Assembly: GCF_003013715.1 (NCBI RefSeq)
Contig: NC_072812.1
Coordinates: forward strand, 2,232,001-2,296,000
Length of the DNA stretch: 64,000 bases
DNA from: Candidozyma auris
Taxonomy: Eukaryota > Ascomycota > Pichiomycetes > Serinales > Metschnikowiaceae
Direction: 5' to 3'
Shown here: in pieces, positions 39,608 through 49,979 of the stretch
How the letters are laid out: every line of letters begins with the position of its first letter
Numbering within the stretch: the stretch's first letter is position 1
Translations under genes and position numbers: made by a program
Notes under the pieces: generated by a model
The model's input: the letters and a program-made list of their open reading frames with translations, nothing else
Told to the model about the DNA's origin: nothing
The model's database searches: none

Positions 39608-39780
39608 AAGCGTTTACGATGAAAGTTTCGTGGTATAGCAGACGAGTCCCACATTTCAATTATGAGACCGGTCATTTTGAAGTATTTCAATCACCAGCTC
39701 ACACAGTTCCCGCTACCACCTACGCTGATACCATATAACTTATCTCATTTGCTATAACTTACACAGGCCACCTGCTGCAC

Positions 39781-40348
39781 TTACTGGTCCAAGATCGACT
39801 TGACAAACTCAACGTAGTCCACGTTGCCCTCAGCAGTCACGTTCACGCCCTTCAACAACTCGTCCACCTCGGCGTCAGTTAATTTCTCCCCAATCGACGT
39901 CAAAATGTATCTCAATTCACCCACACCAATGTAACCGGTCTGCTCCTTGTCAAACACCTGGAAGCCCTTGATGTAGTCCTCAGGGAGCCCGAGAGGCTTG
40001 AATCCATCGGGTCTGTTGATGATCTTCTCGTACGTCTCGAAATCAAATTCGGGAGCCTTGATGGTGCTCTGCAACTCAGAGATCTCAGCCAAAGTGGGGT
40101 TCTGGCCCACAGCTCTCAATAAGTCCCCCAAGTGCTCCACGGGGATCTTGCCCGTGCCTTTTTTGTCGAAAAGGGCAAACGCATCTTTGTATGTTTTGTT
40201 GTTGGACTGGAGTTAGTATATCTAGGTAGGGGGAGGAGCAGCAAGAAGCGATGAAAGTAGGATTCTCTGGACCTTTGCCCCGCTTTGAAATTTATATTAA
40301 TCTTATAAAATAGCTCCTAGGTTCGGTCATTGAGCTAACACATACCAT
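39781..40348 (-). CDS. MLC1: Myosin essential light chain Mlc1 (ATG-only first exon)
   Basis: Calmodulin-like light chain of Myo1/Myo2 and Iqg1 used in cytokinesis and polarised transport. Exon 1 is only the ATG (40348-40346). After a 139-bp intron, exon 2 (40206-39781) gives SNNKTYKDAFALFDKKGTGK and the rest, 142 residues in total. Without splicing, the frame would start at an internal Met and lose EF-hand 1. EF-hand 1 (DKKGTGKIPVEH) lacks the final Glu, so it probably does not bind Ca; the third (DKEQTGYIGVGE) is better preserved. The C-terminus LTDAEVDELLKGV matches S. cerevisiae Mlc1 exactly. Confidence 0.9.
40207..40345 (-). other. MLC1: Intron of MLC1
   Basis: 139 bp, phase 0, donor GTATGT directly after the start codon, branch point TACTAAC and acceptor CCAG (minus strand). 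Confidence 0.9.
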
Positions 40349-40846
40349 GTTTATTACTAGAAGGCTGTGGATACGTCTGAGATCTTTTCGCTCAAGGATG
40401 TAAACAAAAATAGTCGCGTGATCTATGATCATGTGATCGAGATTCAGTAGGCCCATATTTCGGTGAATGCCAATTAGTATTGTCTTCTGTCACATACGAA
40501 GGATTATGAACGTCTTTCTCGCTTGTTTTGCTTCCTTATTATAGCGTATTTGAAAGCCTAAAGGCGTACTTGCGAGATACTCAGTTTGTAAGTTGTCGCG
40601 TACAAGACACTATCTAAGTTGGCACAGACATCTTTTCCTTGGTTTTTTTTTTTTTTTTCTTTCTTTCTTTTTCTTCGTGGATTCTTCTTTTCTTTCCTGC
40701 TGTGCCCATTTTTCAAGAAAGATTTCCAGTTGCTTTTGTTCCAGTATCTCAATCCCGTTGCACTGGTCCTCTACAGATTTTGCACCCACCGAGTGCATCA
40801 GAACGCGAATACATAGCAGATCACAATACATACTCCCACATCTCCC
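40349..40846. other. Divergent promoter, MLC1-SMC5
   Basis: Contains a long T-tract followed by CTTT repeats (about 40640-40675) and the variant TTTTGCACCCACC at 40778-40790, about 57 bp upstream of SMC5. No gene seen. Confidence 0.5.
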
Positions 40847-43800
40847 ATGATAGAAGTCGAAAAAGCTGTTAATGGAGATGCTGGCCACAAAAGACGAAAA
40901 CTAGATAATGGGCTGGCCCCAGGGTTGCAGTTCAAACCCGGCAATATTCTAAAACTACGAATCCGAAACTTCACCACCTACACTTATGGTGAGTTCAATC
41001 TTTCACCTACACTCAACATGATCATTGGCCCCAACGGTACAGGCAAATCAACTTTTGTCGCTGCAGTGTGTTTGGGGCTAGGTGGGAAGGTGGATTTGAT
41101 CAAGAGGAAAAATATGGACTCGATGATCAAGTCTGGGGCGAGTGAAGCGCTGATTGAGATCACCCTCAAAAACAAGGACGGTTTGTCTGATATCACGATA
41201 AAGCGTGTCTTTCACTTGAAAAATACAAAGTCCAAGTGGACGATTAACGGGTCACCAAGCGATGTGGTAAAAGTTCGCCAACTAGTGCTTGATTTAGGGA
41301 TCCAGCTAGATAACTTGTGCCATTTCTTGCCGCAAGAGCGTGTGGCTGAATTTGCCACACTTACTCCAGATAAACTTCTTTTGGAAGTGGAAAGAACGAT
41401 TGAAGATAATACACTTCTAGAGAAGCATGAGTTGCTTATAGAGTTGGATGAGCAGTGGGTAGAGCTAAGTGCGGATGTTGAGAGGCTTGAGTCGAACATT
41501 GCGAGTTTAATTGCGGACGTGGCTAAATTCGAAGAGGAAGCTCAACGGTATGCTGAATTTGAAGAGAAAGCTAAGCAGATCGACTATCACAAGAAGCTTC
41601 TACCGTACGCCAAGTTACAGGATGTGAAGGAACAGATGAAAGGTCTCAAGAAGATTCGTGACGAGGCAAAGAAGGCGTTGCTTGAATTCTCCTCCACTAC
41701 TCAGCCACTTCACAATGAAAAAGACTCGGCGGAGAAAGAACAGGAGGTTCACAAGGGTTTGGCGGAGAAGTACCGGGCAGACATTGCCACTCACAACAGC
41801 GAAATGAAACATGCAGAGCAGAAAATTGAGAGTATACAAAAGTCCATGGAAGAAGTGAAGGACGAAATAGACGCATTGCAAAATGCTACAGAGAAGAGAA
41901 AGAAGGAATTACACAGGACAAAGGAAGAGAAAGAAACGCTCCAAAACAAGCTCTTGACGCTCGAGGAAGTTGACGAGGACTCGATCTCGCGGTTGTCGAC
42001 AGAAAGACAGGAAAAGTATGACGAAAAGCTTCGACAAGATGAGGAAGTCGAGAATTTGAGCTACAAGCTGAGCTCATTGAAGCGGGAACACGAACAGTGT
42101 GAAATGAAATTCCGTGAGGAAAAACGCAAACTCGACAATGACGACAGACTAGAGATTCTCACGTCAACTGGCACCCGCTATCGTCCAGATCTTCTTGAGA
42201 ACACTTACAAGGCGCATGTTTTGCTTCGAAGGGAACGTAGAAATCACGGATTTCGATTTTATGAAGCTCCAGTAGTTTCTTGTCAAGTCAAGGATTCCAG
42301 AATGGCCAAGTACTTCGAGAAGGTTGTGGATAATAACTCCTTATTTGCTTTGTACTTTGAATCTGAGCCTGAATATCAAAAGGTATCTGAATTTTTGCCT
42401 AGAGAGCTTAATGTACCGATGAGAGTGATTTCTGACGATGATATTACGCAGCCACCTCCGATACCTCCTTCAACATTGAAGCAATTTGGTTTTGAAGGTT
42501 ATTTAGCAGATTTCATAGAGGGCCCATCGGCAGTCTTGAAGTCATTAAACCAACGCGCTCTGATGGATTCCATACCTGTTGCCACGAGGCCTGTCGACAC
42601 CGACATTGTCAAAAAGCTACTTGTACCTGACGAATCCGGCAGAATACCGTTTAAAAGATTCATTGTTGAAAATAGTCTTTACATGGTTGGTCGTTCGAAG
42701 TATGGAAGCAAACAGGTATTTTACAAAACGGAGCATATTGGTGAAGCACAACTTATGGGTTCGAGGGGCCTCACGGAGGACATGAAAAGAGAAATCAAGC
42801 GTAAGATGGTGGAGGTCAAACAAAAGATGGAGGACGCTCTCGCTAGGAGGGATCGCATAAGCAAAGAAAAACTGAAGCTACAAGAAGCCTTGCTCAAGAT
42901 TAATGACGAGCTATCAGCTCTTGATGCCAGTGTGCGTTCTTTGAGAAAGAAGAAAGAGACAAGATTGAGGACTGAAGAAAGCATCAAACATCTCGAGACC
43001 CGTATAAATAAAATCAAGGAAAATATGTCACAAGATGATACTGTGAAGATAAAGGAGGCAGAGGATAGATTAATGCAGCTTTACATTGATCAGTCTCTGG
43101 AATTTCAGAGAATAGCTCAGTCAAGTGAAGAACTCGTTCGATGCAATTTGGAGTTGAAAAGAGCTGAATTATTGAGTCAACAGTCCAAAAATAAGATTCT
43201 CACAATAAACTCACTATTGAACGAATTGGATGACCATAAACTTGAATTACAGCAAAAATACAATGATGCCAAAAGTCGATACGATCAATACAAGAAAGGC
43301 GACGCTGCCAAGGAGATACGAGAACAGACTCTCTCTGAAGAGGACCGTGAAGTTGTTCGTAATCTTGCCGAGCAGTATCTCGAAAATTCACAGCTCTCTG
43401 AGCACTTCGTTCGAATGAAAATTGATCAACTTGAGGACGAGTTAAGTGTGTTATCTAATGCTGATAAGGGATCAATTGAATCATTAAAGGCTAAACGAGC
43501 TGATCTCGAGATTTCGCAGAGGCAGCTTCCCGATCTTCAAAGAAAACTAGAGGATCTCAAAAGTAGAATGGATAAGATATCAATCCCATGGCAGGAGGAA
43601 CTTTCTGATATGATTGATGAAATCTCTAGGGTCTTCCAGAAGAACTTCATAACAGTTGCGAGCGATGGTCAGGTACGTTTGGTGAAGCTGGAAAGGTACA
43701 AAGACTGGAAGCTTGAAATCCTTGTTAAGTTTAGAGAGAACTCAGAATTGAAAGTTCTTGATCATCAGTCGCAATCTGGAGGTGAAAGAGCAGTTTCCAC

Positions 43801-44089
43801 AATTTTCTTCATTATGTCACTCCAAGGTCTAACAAAGGCACCAATTAGAATCGTCGATGAAATCAACCAAGGCATGGACCCAAAAAACGAAAAAATGGCA
43901 CACAAGTATTTAGTTCATACAGCTTGCAGAAAGAGCTTTTCACAACACTTCTTGGTGACGCCGAAGTTGCTTACGGGATTATACTATCACGAAGACATGG
44001 CAATTCATTGCATATTTACAGGCCCCTTCTTGAAGGGTAATGATGGAAGCGCAAAGACTCGTGATCTTTTGAACTTCCAGAGACTATAG
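40847..44089 (+). CDS. SMC5: SMC5, subunit of the Smc5/6 complex
   Basis: ATPase backbone of the Smc5/6 complex, needed for recombination repair and chromosome segregation. The 1,080-residue protein has Walker A GPNGTGKS (about 62-69) after IRNFTTYTYGEF, the Smc5-specific CHFLPQERVAEFA, coiled coil 1, the hinge (about 450-640), coiled coil 2, the signature SQSGGERAVST (about 974) and Walker B IRIVDEINQGMDP (about 1002). Length matches S. cerevisiae (1,093). The tail faces MSE1 with 42 bp between the stops. Confidence 0.95.
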   Translation: MIEVEKAVNGDAGHKRRKLDNGLAPGLQFKPGNILKLRIRNFTTYTYGEFNLSPTLNMIIGPNGTGKSTFVAAVCLGLGGKVDLIKRKNMDSMIKSGASEALIEITLKNKDGLSDITIKRVFHLKNTKSKWTINGSPSDVVKVRQLVLDLGIQLDNLCHFLPQERVAEFATLTPDKLLLEVERTIEDNTLLEKHELLIELDEQWVELSADVERLESNIASLIADVAKFEEEAQRYAEFEEKAKQIDYHKKLLPYAKLQDVKEQMKGLKKIRDEAKKALLEFSSTTQPLHNEKDSAEKEQEVHKGLAEKYRADIATHNSEMKHAEQKIESIQKSMEEVKDEIDALQNATEKRKKELHRTKEEKETLQNKLLTLEEVDEDSISRLSTERQEKYDEKLRQDEEVENLSYKLSSLKREHEQCEMKFREEKRKLDNDDRLEILTSTGTRYRPDLLENTYKAHVLLRRERRNHGFRFYEAPVVSCQVKDSRMAKYFEKVVDNNSLFALYFESEPEYQKVSEFLPRELNVPMRVISDDDITQPPPIPPSTLKQFGFEGYLADFIEGPSAVLKSLNQRALMDSIPVATRPVDTDIVKKLLVPDESGRIPFKRFIVENSLYMVGRSKYGSKQVFYKTEHIGEAQLMGSRGLTEDMKREIKRKMVEVKQKMEDALARRDRISKEKLKLQEALLKINDELSALDASVRSLRKKKETRLRTEESIKHLETRINKIKENMSQDDTVKIKEAEDRLMQLYIDQSLEFQRIAQSSEELVRCNLELKRAELLSQQSKNKILTINSLLNELDDHKLELQQKYNDAKSRYDQYKKGDAAKEIREQTLSEEDREVVRNLAEQYLENSQLSEHFVRMKIDQLEDELSVLSNADKGSIESLKAKRADLEISQRQLPDLQRKLEDLKSRMDKISIPWQEELSDMIDEISRVFQKNFITVASDGQVRLVKLERYKDWKLEILVKFRENSELKVLDHQSQSGGERAVSTIFFIMSLQGLTKAPIRIVDEINQGMDPKNEKMAHKYLVHTACRKSFSQHFLVTPKLLTGLYYHEDMAIHCIFTGPFLKGNDGSAKTRDLLNFQRL

Positions 44090-44131
44090 ATTGTATAATA
44101 ATATTTTTAATTTGATCAGCTTCATGGCCAT

Positions 44132-45673
44132 CTAACTTTTCTCGAGGTATCTGATGGCCTTTTCTATGCGCTTTGAGCATTGATCATAGCCAAGAATGTC
44201 AATCAATACGGGAATTGTAATTCCTGGGACTCCTCCTGTCAATGCAAAACGAGCGGCCTCGAAGACGTTCTTCTTCTTAAGTGAAGGTAGTTTCAGCAAA
44301 ACTGCATCAACAGGAAAAGGGTCTTCAACTGTTTGCTTATTCCTAAGCGTTCTTAAAATATCAAGGACAGTCTGTGTGTCTTTTGGCACATCAACACCTT
44401 CAAACTCAATCTCTTTGAAGAAGTACTTATGCACATTATGCAATTCATGAACTGAAACCATATTGGGGCCAGCTTCTCTCAAAATACGACGGTAGTAGTC
44501 TTTGGACACTTCAGTTTTTGTCTGCTGTTTCAAACAAGCGTAGCTTTCATCCACCAATTTGTCAAACTTTTTGGGATCTTTGATACGGGCACACAAGTGG
44601 CTCTTATTGAAAAAATGAAGTTTGTTGTCGTTCACTTTGGCATTTCCTTTTGTCAACTGATCCAACGAGAACTTGCTAATGAGATCGTCCATGGTCATTA
44701 CCTCGCTCGTCGCCTTGCCCTTTTCTGGTCTTGACGGGGCCCAGCCGAACAATGCCACAAAGTTAGTGAGCGCTTCAGGCAAGGTTCCCTGGTCTCTCAT
44801 ACTGAGTACACCGATGTCGCCTTGTCTCTTCGAAAGCTTCTTCTCTGTCAATGACGTAAGTAAGGGAATATGCACAAACTTAGGAGGCTGCCAGCCAAAC
44901 GCTCTGTACATGGCGACATGCTTTGGCGTGGAAGCAAGCCACTCCTCGCCTCTAATTACGTGTGTAATCTTCATGAGGTGATCATCAACGACATTGGCAA
45001 AGTGATATGTGGGAAGGCCATCCAGCTTTAGGATGACAAAATCGTCATACCTACGGTCAGTTTGGTTGATCTGTGGCTGCAAATCGAGTCTCCCATGAAG
45101 CAAGTCAGTGAAAGGTTCGTATTTATCTGGCGATCTGAATCTTACCGTATACTCTTGCCCATTGGCCTCAGGCGAATGCAAGCACTTTCGATCGTAAGTG
45201 ACAGTAGTTGGTGGTTTCAACGCCATTGCCGACTCACGCAAGTGCACAAGTCTATCTTTGGAACAGTAACACTTGTAAGCGTGTCCTGATTCTATAAGTT
45301 GCTCGGCGTACCTCTTGTATATGTGCATCCGCTCTGACTGTCTATATGGCCCAAATGGTCCGCCATTTGTAGGGCCCTCATCTGGCACGATTCCTGTCCA
45401 GTCTAGAGATTCATAGATATTCTTTTCTGCACCGTCTACCAAGCGATTACGATCTGTGTCTTCAAGCCTAAGAAGAAATTGTCCCCCCGTGCTTTTTGCT
45501 AAGAGGTGGTTATATAGAGCCGTTCGCAACGATCCCAAGTGAAGAAACCCTGTGGGAGAAGGAGCAAATCTTGTCCGTGCTGGTGACTGAGGTTGAATAG
45601 AAACCTTGGTAGGAGACGCTCGAAGTTTCCCCTTTAGGCTGAGTTTATGTAGAAGCCGTGCCGAGGCCCACAT
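44132..45673 (-). CDS. MSE1: Mitochondrial glutamyl-tRNA synthetase Mse1
   Basis: Class I aminoacyl-tRNA synthetase charging mitochondrial tRNA-Glu (and, in yeasts, tRNA-Gln through transamidation). 513 residues from the ATG at 45673; the open frame extends upstream only without an ATG. The N-terminus MWASARLLHKLSLKGKLR is a strong presequence. Catalytic marks are the HIGH-type APSPTGFLHLGSLRTA, LRLEDTDRNR, and the KMSKS-type KLSKRQGDIGV. The C-terminal anticodon-binding helical region is intact. The bacterial-type architecture distinguishes it from the cytosolic GUS1 enzyme. Confidence 0.94.
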   Translation of the reverse strand: MWASARLLHKLSLKGKLRASPTKVSIQPQSPARTRFAPSPTGFLHLGSLRTALYNHLLAKSTGGQFLLRLEDTDRNRLVDGAEKNIYESLDWTGIVPDEGPTNGGPFGPYRQSERMHIYKRYAEQLIESGHAYKCYCSKDRLVHLRESAMALKPPTTVTYDRKCLHSPEANGQEYTVRFRSPDKYEPFTDLLHGRLDLQPQINQTDRRYDDFVILKLDGLPTYHFANVVDDHLMKITHVIRGEEWLASTPKHVAMYRAFGWQPPKFVHIPLLTSLTEKKLSKRQGDIGVLSMRDQGTLPEALTNFVALFGWAPSRPEKGKATSEVMTMDDLISKFSLDQLTKGNAKVNDNKLHFFNKSHLCARIKDPKKFDKLVDESYACLKQQTKTEVSKDYYRRILREAGPNMVSVHELHNVHKYFFKEIEFEGVDVPKDTQTVLDILRTLRNKQTVEDPFPVDAVLLKLPSLKKKNVFEAARFALTGGVPGITIPVLIDILGYDQCSKRIEKAIRYLEKS

Positions 45674-46350
45674 TAGGTGATGGTGGAGGTGGAGTGAGTA
45701 GTTTGATCTTGATGCGCGATGTAGTGGCTGCAAGGCTCCCAGAAGATAGCTCCAATGAGGGAGGCGCCCACTTTAAGAAATTTAGATGAAAAGGGTTGTT
45801 TGGTTGAGTTTTAATGCTGCTTAAATAAGAGAGTGTATTTTCACTTTAAAACTTGGCATTTTGTAAAACATAATCTTGTGTTAGCCCTACCTCTACAATG
45901 GCTGCAAAGAGGCAGCAAAACGTACCTTCACTTGATGCTTAAAGAATTCCACCCAATATTTATAAATCTCATGTAATCAATTTGCTGTAAGCATTCCGAG
46001 AGTCTTCTTCTTTGATGTTGGGGGAGGGGGAGGGCCTCCATAGTGGTTGCAAAATGCTCCCACTCCACCGATCTACCCCACATCCTCCATCTTTCTACAC
46101 TTTAGCACATTGCTCTTGGTACAATTATACTCTAGGACTTCTAAGGTGACTTAGGCTTTGTATATTTCTCTTGAACGCTGACGCTTTCTCTGGATCCCCT
46201 CCATGTTGCTGACACCCTCCCTGCACAGGTTGATGATGATATAGAGGATGTACCTTGAATTGCCGCAAAATTTTCAAAAACCATCAAGTCGCTCGCTACA
46301 CCCAAATTTGACATATCCTCGATTATTTCACCGGCTGGAATCCCCAAACT
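45674..46350. promoter_or_regulatory. Divergent promoter region with three motif copies
   Basis: Motif copies AGTGGCTGCAAGG (near 45722-45734), AATGGCTGCAAAG (45898-45910) and TGGTTGCAAAAT (46044-46055), all in reverse orientation, between MSE1 and the orphan gene at 46351. Confidence 0.5.
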
Positions 46351-46728
46351 ATGTCCCATTTGCTCCGCCAGAACGGCTCTCCCGCTGTTCTCCCACAGCA
46401 ACCTGCTCTGAACCCAATCAACCAAAAGAGGCAGATGCAGCAGTTCTACCTCCACAAGCTGTTTGATCTCGAGCTGGACATCGAGTTTCTCCCTCTCATC
46501 CCTCAGGACCCGGTGGTTACGGCCATTCAGATGCACGAGACTATGGCAATGCAAAAAGCTCAATTCGGTGGATTGGCTCAAGGAATAAGCCCCGTACTCA
46601 ACAGACAAGACGCCATTACCTTGTATAACCAAGCACCGCAGCGTGCTAGGCCACACAGCGGCCATTTTTTGCATCAGCATTTGTTTGGCGGGAAAAGAGC
46701 CAACTACGTTCAGAATCGCAGCCACTGA
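46351..46728 (+). CDS. Orphan protein, 125 aa
   Basis: ATG-initiated 125-codon frame with yeast-like codon use. It encodes a Gln-rich start (MSHLLRQNGSPAVLPQQ), an amphipathic helix MQQFYLHKxFDLExDIEFLPLIPQDPVVTAIQMHET (x = CTG, read Ser) and a basic His/Asn-rich tail. No recognised domain, signal or membrane segment. The last codons (CGC AGC CAC TGA) coincide with a partial copy of the recurring motif. A reverse-strand frame over the same bases starts with GTG and has poor composition, so I prefer this one. Confidence 0.55.
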   Translation: MSHLLRQNGSPAVLPQQPALNPINQKRQMQQFYLHKLFDLELDIEFLPLIPQDPVVTAIQMHETMAMQKAQFGGLAQGISPVLNRQDAITLYNQAPQRARPHSGHFLHQHLFGGKRANYVQNRSH

Positions 46729-48196
46729 GCCCGTTTCTGTGTAAAATAGACCGTCCCCTTGCTTGGGGGCATATTTATCATTATATTCAAAATTGGGTGC
46801 ATCAAATAGATATCATGTTTATAGTCAAAAGATAGATTCTAGAGATTTGCACTGCTCGATCTGCGGTAGATGATAGGTAGAGTTTGTAATTTGTTCAGAT
46901 TCGCGAGTAATGGTTGCTAAAAGGCTGGATCAACAGAACTCCCTAATAAATATATGAAGAACAAAAATGGTATAGGAGATATTATCGGGACATAATGTAA
47001 TAGCAGTCCTCTCGGAACATTAAGTAAATAGTATTCTGAAAGCTTGGTACACTAGAGAAGGGCGGCTGATAACACCAGATGTAGTGAGGAATAGGAATGC
47101 CCCCAATTGTGAGCAGCATCCTGGCAGAAAATGGACACAATATCTGCAAGAGTCTATTGATTCCCCAAAATTTTCTTGATTCTATTCATTCCCTTTTCCA
47201 ATCAATTAATAACCCCCCGAGGTACTTGTCACATAGCATTGCCAAAATAGATTAACTGGAGGAAAAGACCTTCCCAAATAGTTCTGGCCACAACTTCCAG
47301 GTACTTCAAGGCCAGCAGTTTTGTTTGAGCGTCTTGAAATCAGTGTTAAAAATGTATCGAGCTGTACAAAGTACCTGGTGCCACAACAATAAATCCACAG
47401 AATATTAAAGTGACCTGAAAAATGAAAAATATGAACTTAATCCATCACAAATTTTGAGGTGGCTATCAATTACTCTCTTAGAGCATGATTAATTGTTTGT
47501 AATCCCATATATTAGTAGTTTGATCGTGTGTCAGTCGGGATGGGAGATTTACTTTACTCTTCTTCGTTTCAGCATGCACCGAGCTGACCTTGACTAATAT
47601 CGCAAACACGAAAATGCAACGAAGATCTTCAAAAAAAAAAAAAATAAAGCTTTCATGATCATTACAGTTAAGACGTCGTCCAAAAAATGTATCGACGCCT
47701 AAAGCACACTCTGGAGGAGAGCCCTCTTCAAACTAAATCATCTGAACTTACAGTTCAGGATGACCCCAAGTAATTTATATGACCTATGTAGCCAGGATAC
47801 AATATTCAATAATCTGGTTAGAGCAGTAGCTATTGACACTTAAAATCTTACACAAATAGCCTAGCCGTAATCTGATACTCAGATACTAGTGTGTGTAGGA
47901 TCTTGGCAACCAAGAATCCCAGCCAAAAAACCACTTCTAGCAAATCTGTCCAAAATCAAGATTAGCAATTGAAGAAAGTTTACGTTTTGCAAAATTTTTC
48001 TTCAAATGGTTCCTAAACTCGCTCCACATATACATGCTGTTGAATCCTCTATGCGCACTTTCTAGAAGCTCACACTATTGTGGCAAAAGGTGATGCTTGC
48101 CCATATATAAGGTGCGCGCTTGCCCATCCCTGACCCTGACCTAGGCATAGTAGCTACCTTAAATTTATCACAATCAAGTGCCATTGCACATTCACA
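46729..48196. other. AT-rich gene-free stretch, 1.5 kb
   Basis: Noticeably AT-richer than its surroundings, with an A-run at about 47630-47645 and no credible open frame or motif copy. It could hold a non-coding RNA, a replication origin or simply the MPM1-like promoter; nothing decisive is visible. Confidence 0.5.
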
Positions 48197-49150
48197 ATGT
48201 GTAAGAGAAGTAACAATTCCTTTGACGACACAGCGTTGTCAAAACACGATGACTCCTTGTCCCCTTACGATGATGAGATCTCCAGGTTCTTTGACAGAGC
48301 TGCCTCCTTGACCAAGCGAATTGTGGGGCACACATATGAGTTTGCCAATGAGTTGCCTTCAAAGTGGAAAGATCAGGCGGGCGACTCCGTTTTTGATCGG
48401 TTTATGAATAAACCTTACCAGACGAGAGATAAGGATTTGGAAATTGACCGAGGTTTCATTCCTTTTGGCATTCCTTTTGACATGTTCAATGTGTTTGGAG
48501 GTGCCAGTGGAGACAGTCCATTCGGGCTCTATTCGTATAAGAGCCCATCAATTCGCAAATATAACGAGTGTATGCGTAAAGACGGTGAGTCCGTGTGGGA
48601 CCAGGAGGGCTACTGGCGTTGTTTATTTCCTAATAGCCAGATCCCCAATAAGATCTTGAACTACAAGAAGAACCACTTGGCAGGACATATTTTGACCAAG
48701 GAGGACTTTTCAGAAGCTCTTCAGGAAAACCCTAGCGCAGACCAGAATGGCGTGATTGACTTGGGGCCCAAGGGCATCTTCTTCAGGGAGTTCAATCGGT
48801 ATTTGAAGTGGAAGAACGATATGTATGAGGACGTGAGAAGACAGAGGGAGGAGTCCAGGAGAAACCTTCGTGAGTCTTTAAAAGCCCAACATCAAGCAGA
48901 GCTGTTCAGCAGCCCAACTACCGATGGTGATGGCGACAATGTCGTGTCCTGGTCTATGAAGACCGTTACGGAGACTGACCCAGACACCAACAAGGAGATC
49001 ATGCACGAGACTAGAACCGAAGTGTTTGAAGATGGCAGGTCTGTCACTAAGAAGCTGACACGGAGCAGACCGATTGGCAGCAGCGAGTGGCTGGCCCCCG
49101 AACAAACCACCGAGGACAACAAGCTGGGCTGGTTTTGGAACTCAAAATGA
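48197..49150 (+). CDS. Mpm1-like mitochondrial membrane protein
   Basis: 317-residue hydrophilic protein with a highly charged C-terminal half. The family-like core is IPFGIPFDMFNVFGGASGDSPFG (a short hydrophobic segment), SIRKYNECMRKDGESVWDQ and GYWRCLFPNSQIP. The core and general layout resemble yeast Mpm1 (mitochondrial peculiar membrane protein 1), an abundant mitochondrial protein of poorly defined function. The tail has WSMKTVTETDPDTNKEI and repeated TxTxxFEDGRSVTK strands. Assignment is from memory of the family and moderate. Confidence 0.6.
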   Translation: MCKRSNNSFDDTALSKHDDSLSPYDDEISRFFDRAASLTKRIVGHTYEFANELPSKWKDQAGDSVFDRFMNKPYQTRDKDLEIDRGFIPFGIPFDMFNVFGGASGDSPFGLYSYKSPSIRKYNECMRKDGESVWDQEGYWRCLFPNSQIPNKILNYKKNHLAGHILTKEDFSEALQENPSADQNGVIDLGPKGIFFREFNRYLKWKNDMYEDVRRQREESRRNLRESLKAQHQAELFSSPTTDGDGDNVVSWSMKTVTETDPDTNKEIMHETRTEVFEDGRSVTKKLTRSRPIGSSEWLAPEQTTEDNKLGWFWNSK

Positions 49151-49524
49151 GTTTGCTGGCCCATAAAGAGGCTTGACCTCTACGACGAAATGAGATTGGT
49201 TTTATTGGATTACGAGGGGCTACTGGTGCACCTCTGCAACTACATTGTTTATATCATTGGAGTTTTTACATGTAAAAAGGTTGTTTGACAGACTGTAGGA
49301 GCCAAGGCTATTGAAAAGTATCCGTTTTTTAATTCACGCTGGGAATTGATTCATTTACCCCAGAGTTCCATATCTACATACCGTGGGTGAGGTACAGGTC
49401 TCTACGGAAGCTAAACAACTCAACATCAGTATACAAGAATTCAAAAGCAGGCATCTAACATCGAAGCATCAACAAACCCATACACGTATACATTTCACAA
49501 AGGTGCTTTCCCTTCACTTAAGCA
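49151..49524. other. Intergenic, MPM1-like to VPS55
   Basis: 374 bp with no motif copy and no gene; presumed VPS55 promoter. Confidence 0.4.
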
Positions 49525-49947
49525 ATGAATCCATTGAACAAAATCATCTTCCTCCTGGCCTTCTTGGCCTTTGGGTTCCTTCTTATCCTCCTTTCGTGTG
49601 CTCTCTACAACAACTGGAAGCCGCTCTGGGTAATTGGCATTTTCCTTGTGGCTCCGTTGCCTAATATCATACTGTCTTCAATTGAAAGCAACAGAAACGA
49701 TTTCTTGACGTTCAGCAACGACAGAGGGAACACTCCCACACCTTTACAAGAACTGGCGAAGGTGATTACCGGGTTCTTACTTGTGAGCGGTATTGCATTG
49801 CCCTTGACCATGTACCACACCCAGCTTATAGGGGTAGGCTCCTTGTTTATGAGTGTAATCGGTGGTCTCATTGTCTACAGCGACATCATAGTGTTCATAT
49901 GGTTCTTTTCCGAGCACGAGGACGAGAACGATGACTTCAACTTTTAA
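49525..49947 (+). CDS. VPS55: Vps55, late-endosome sorting protein (LEPROT family)
   Basis: Four-span endosomal membrane protein that works with Vps68 in traffic from late endosome to vacuole. 140 residues, against 140 in S. cerevisiae. Conserved blocks are FGFLLILLSCALYNNW, APLPNIILSS, ITGFLLVSGIALP, MYHTQLIG and IGGLIVYSDIIVFIWFF, ending in an acidic tail. CTG at 49555-49557 falls where S. cerevisiae Vps55 has Ser; another CTG (49753-49755) falls at a usually Leu position. Convergent with SYN8, 32 bp between stops. Confidence 0.95.
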   Translation: MNPLNKIIFLLAFLAFGFLLILLSCALYNNWKPLWVIGIFLVAPLPNIILSSIESNRNDFLTFSNDRGNTPTPLQELAKVITGFLLVSGIALPLTMYHTQLIGVGSLFMSVIGGLIVYSDIIVFIWFFSEHEDENDDFNF

Positions 49948-49979
49948 AGATTCTATACATACGGCATTCGGTTAGCATT

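Noticed and set aside
46141..46725. 194-codon reverse-strand frame overlapping the orphan at 46351
   Set aside because: It begins with GTG within a copy of the recurring motif, and the plus-strand frame has better composition and an ATG.
46729..48196. Centromere
   Set aside because: AT-rich and gene-free but only 1.5 kb, without inverted repeats or other support; centromeres of related yeasts span larger gene-free regions.
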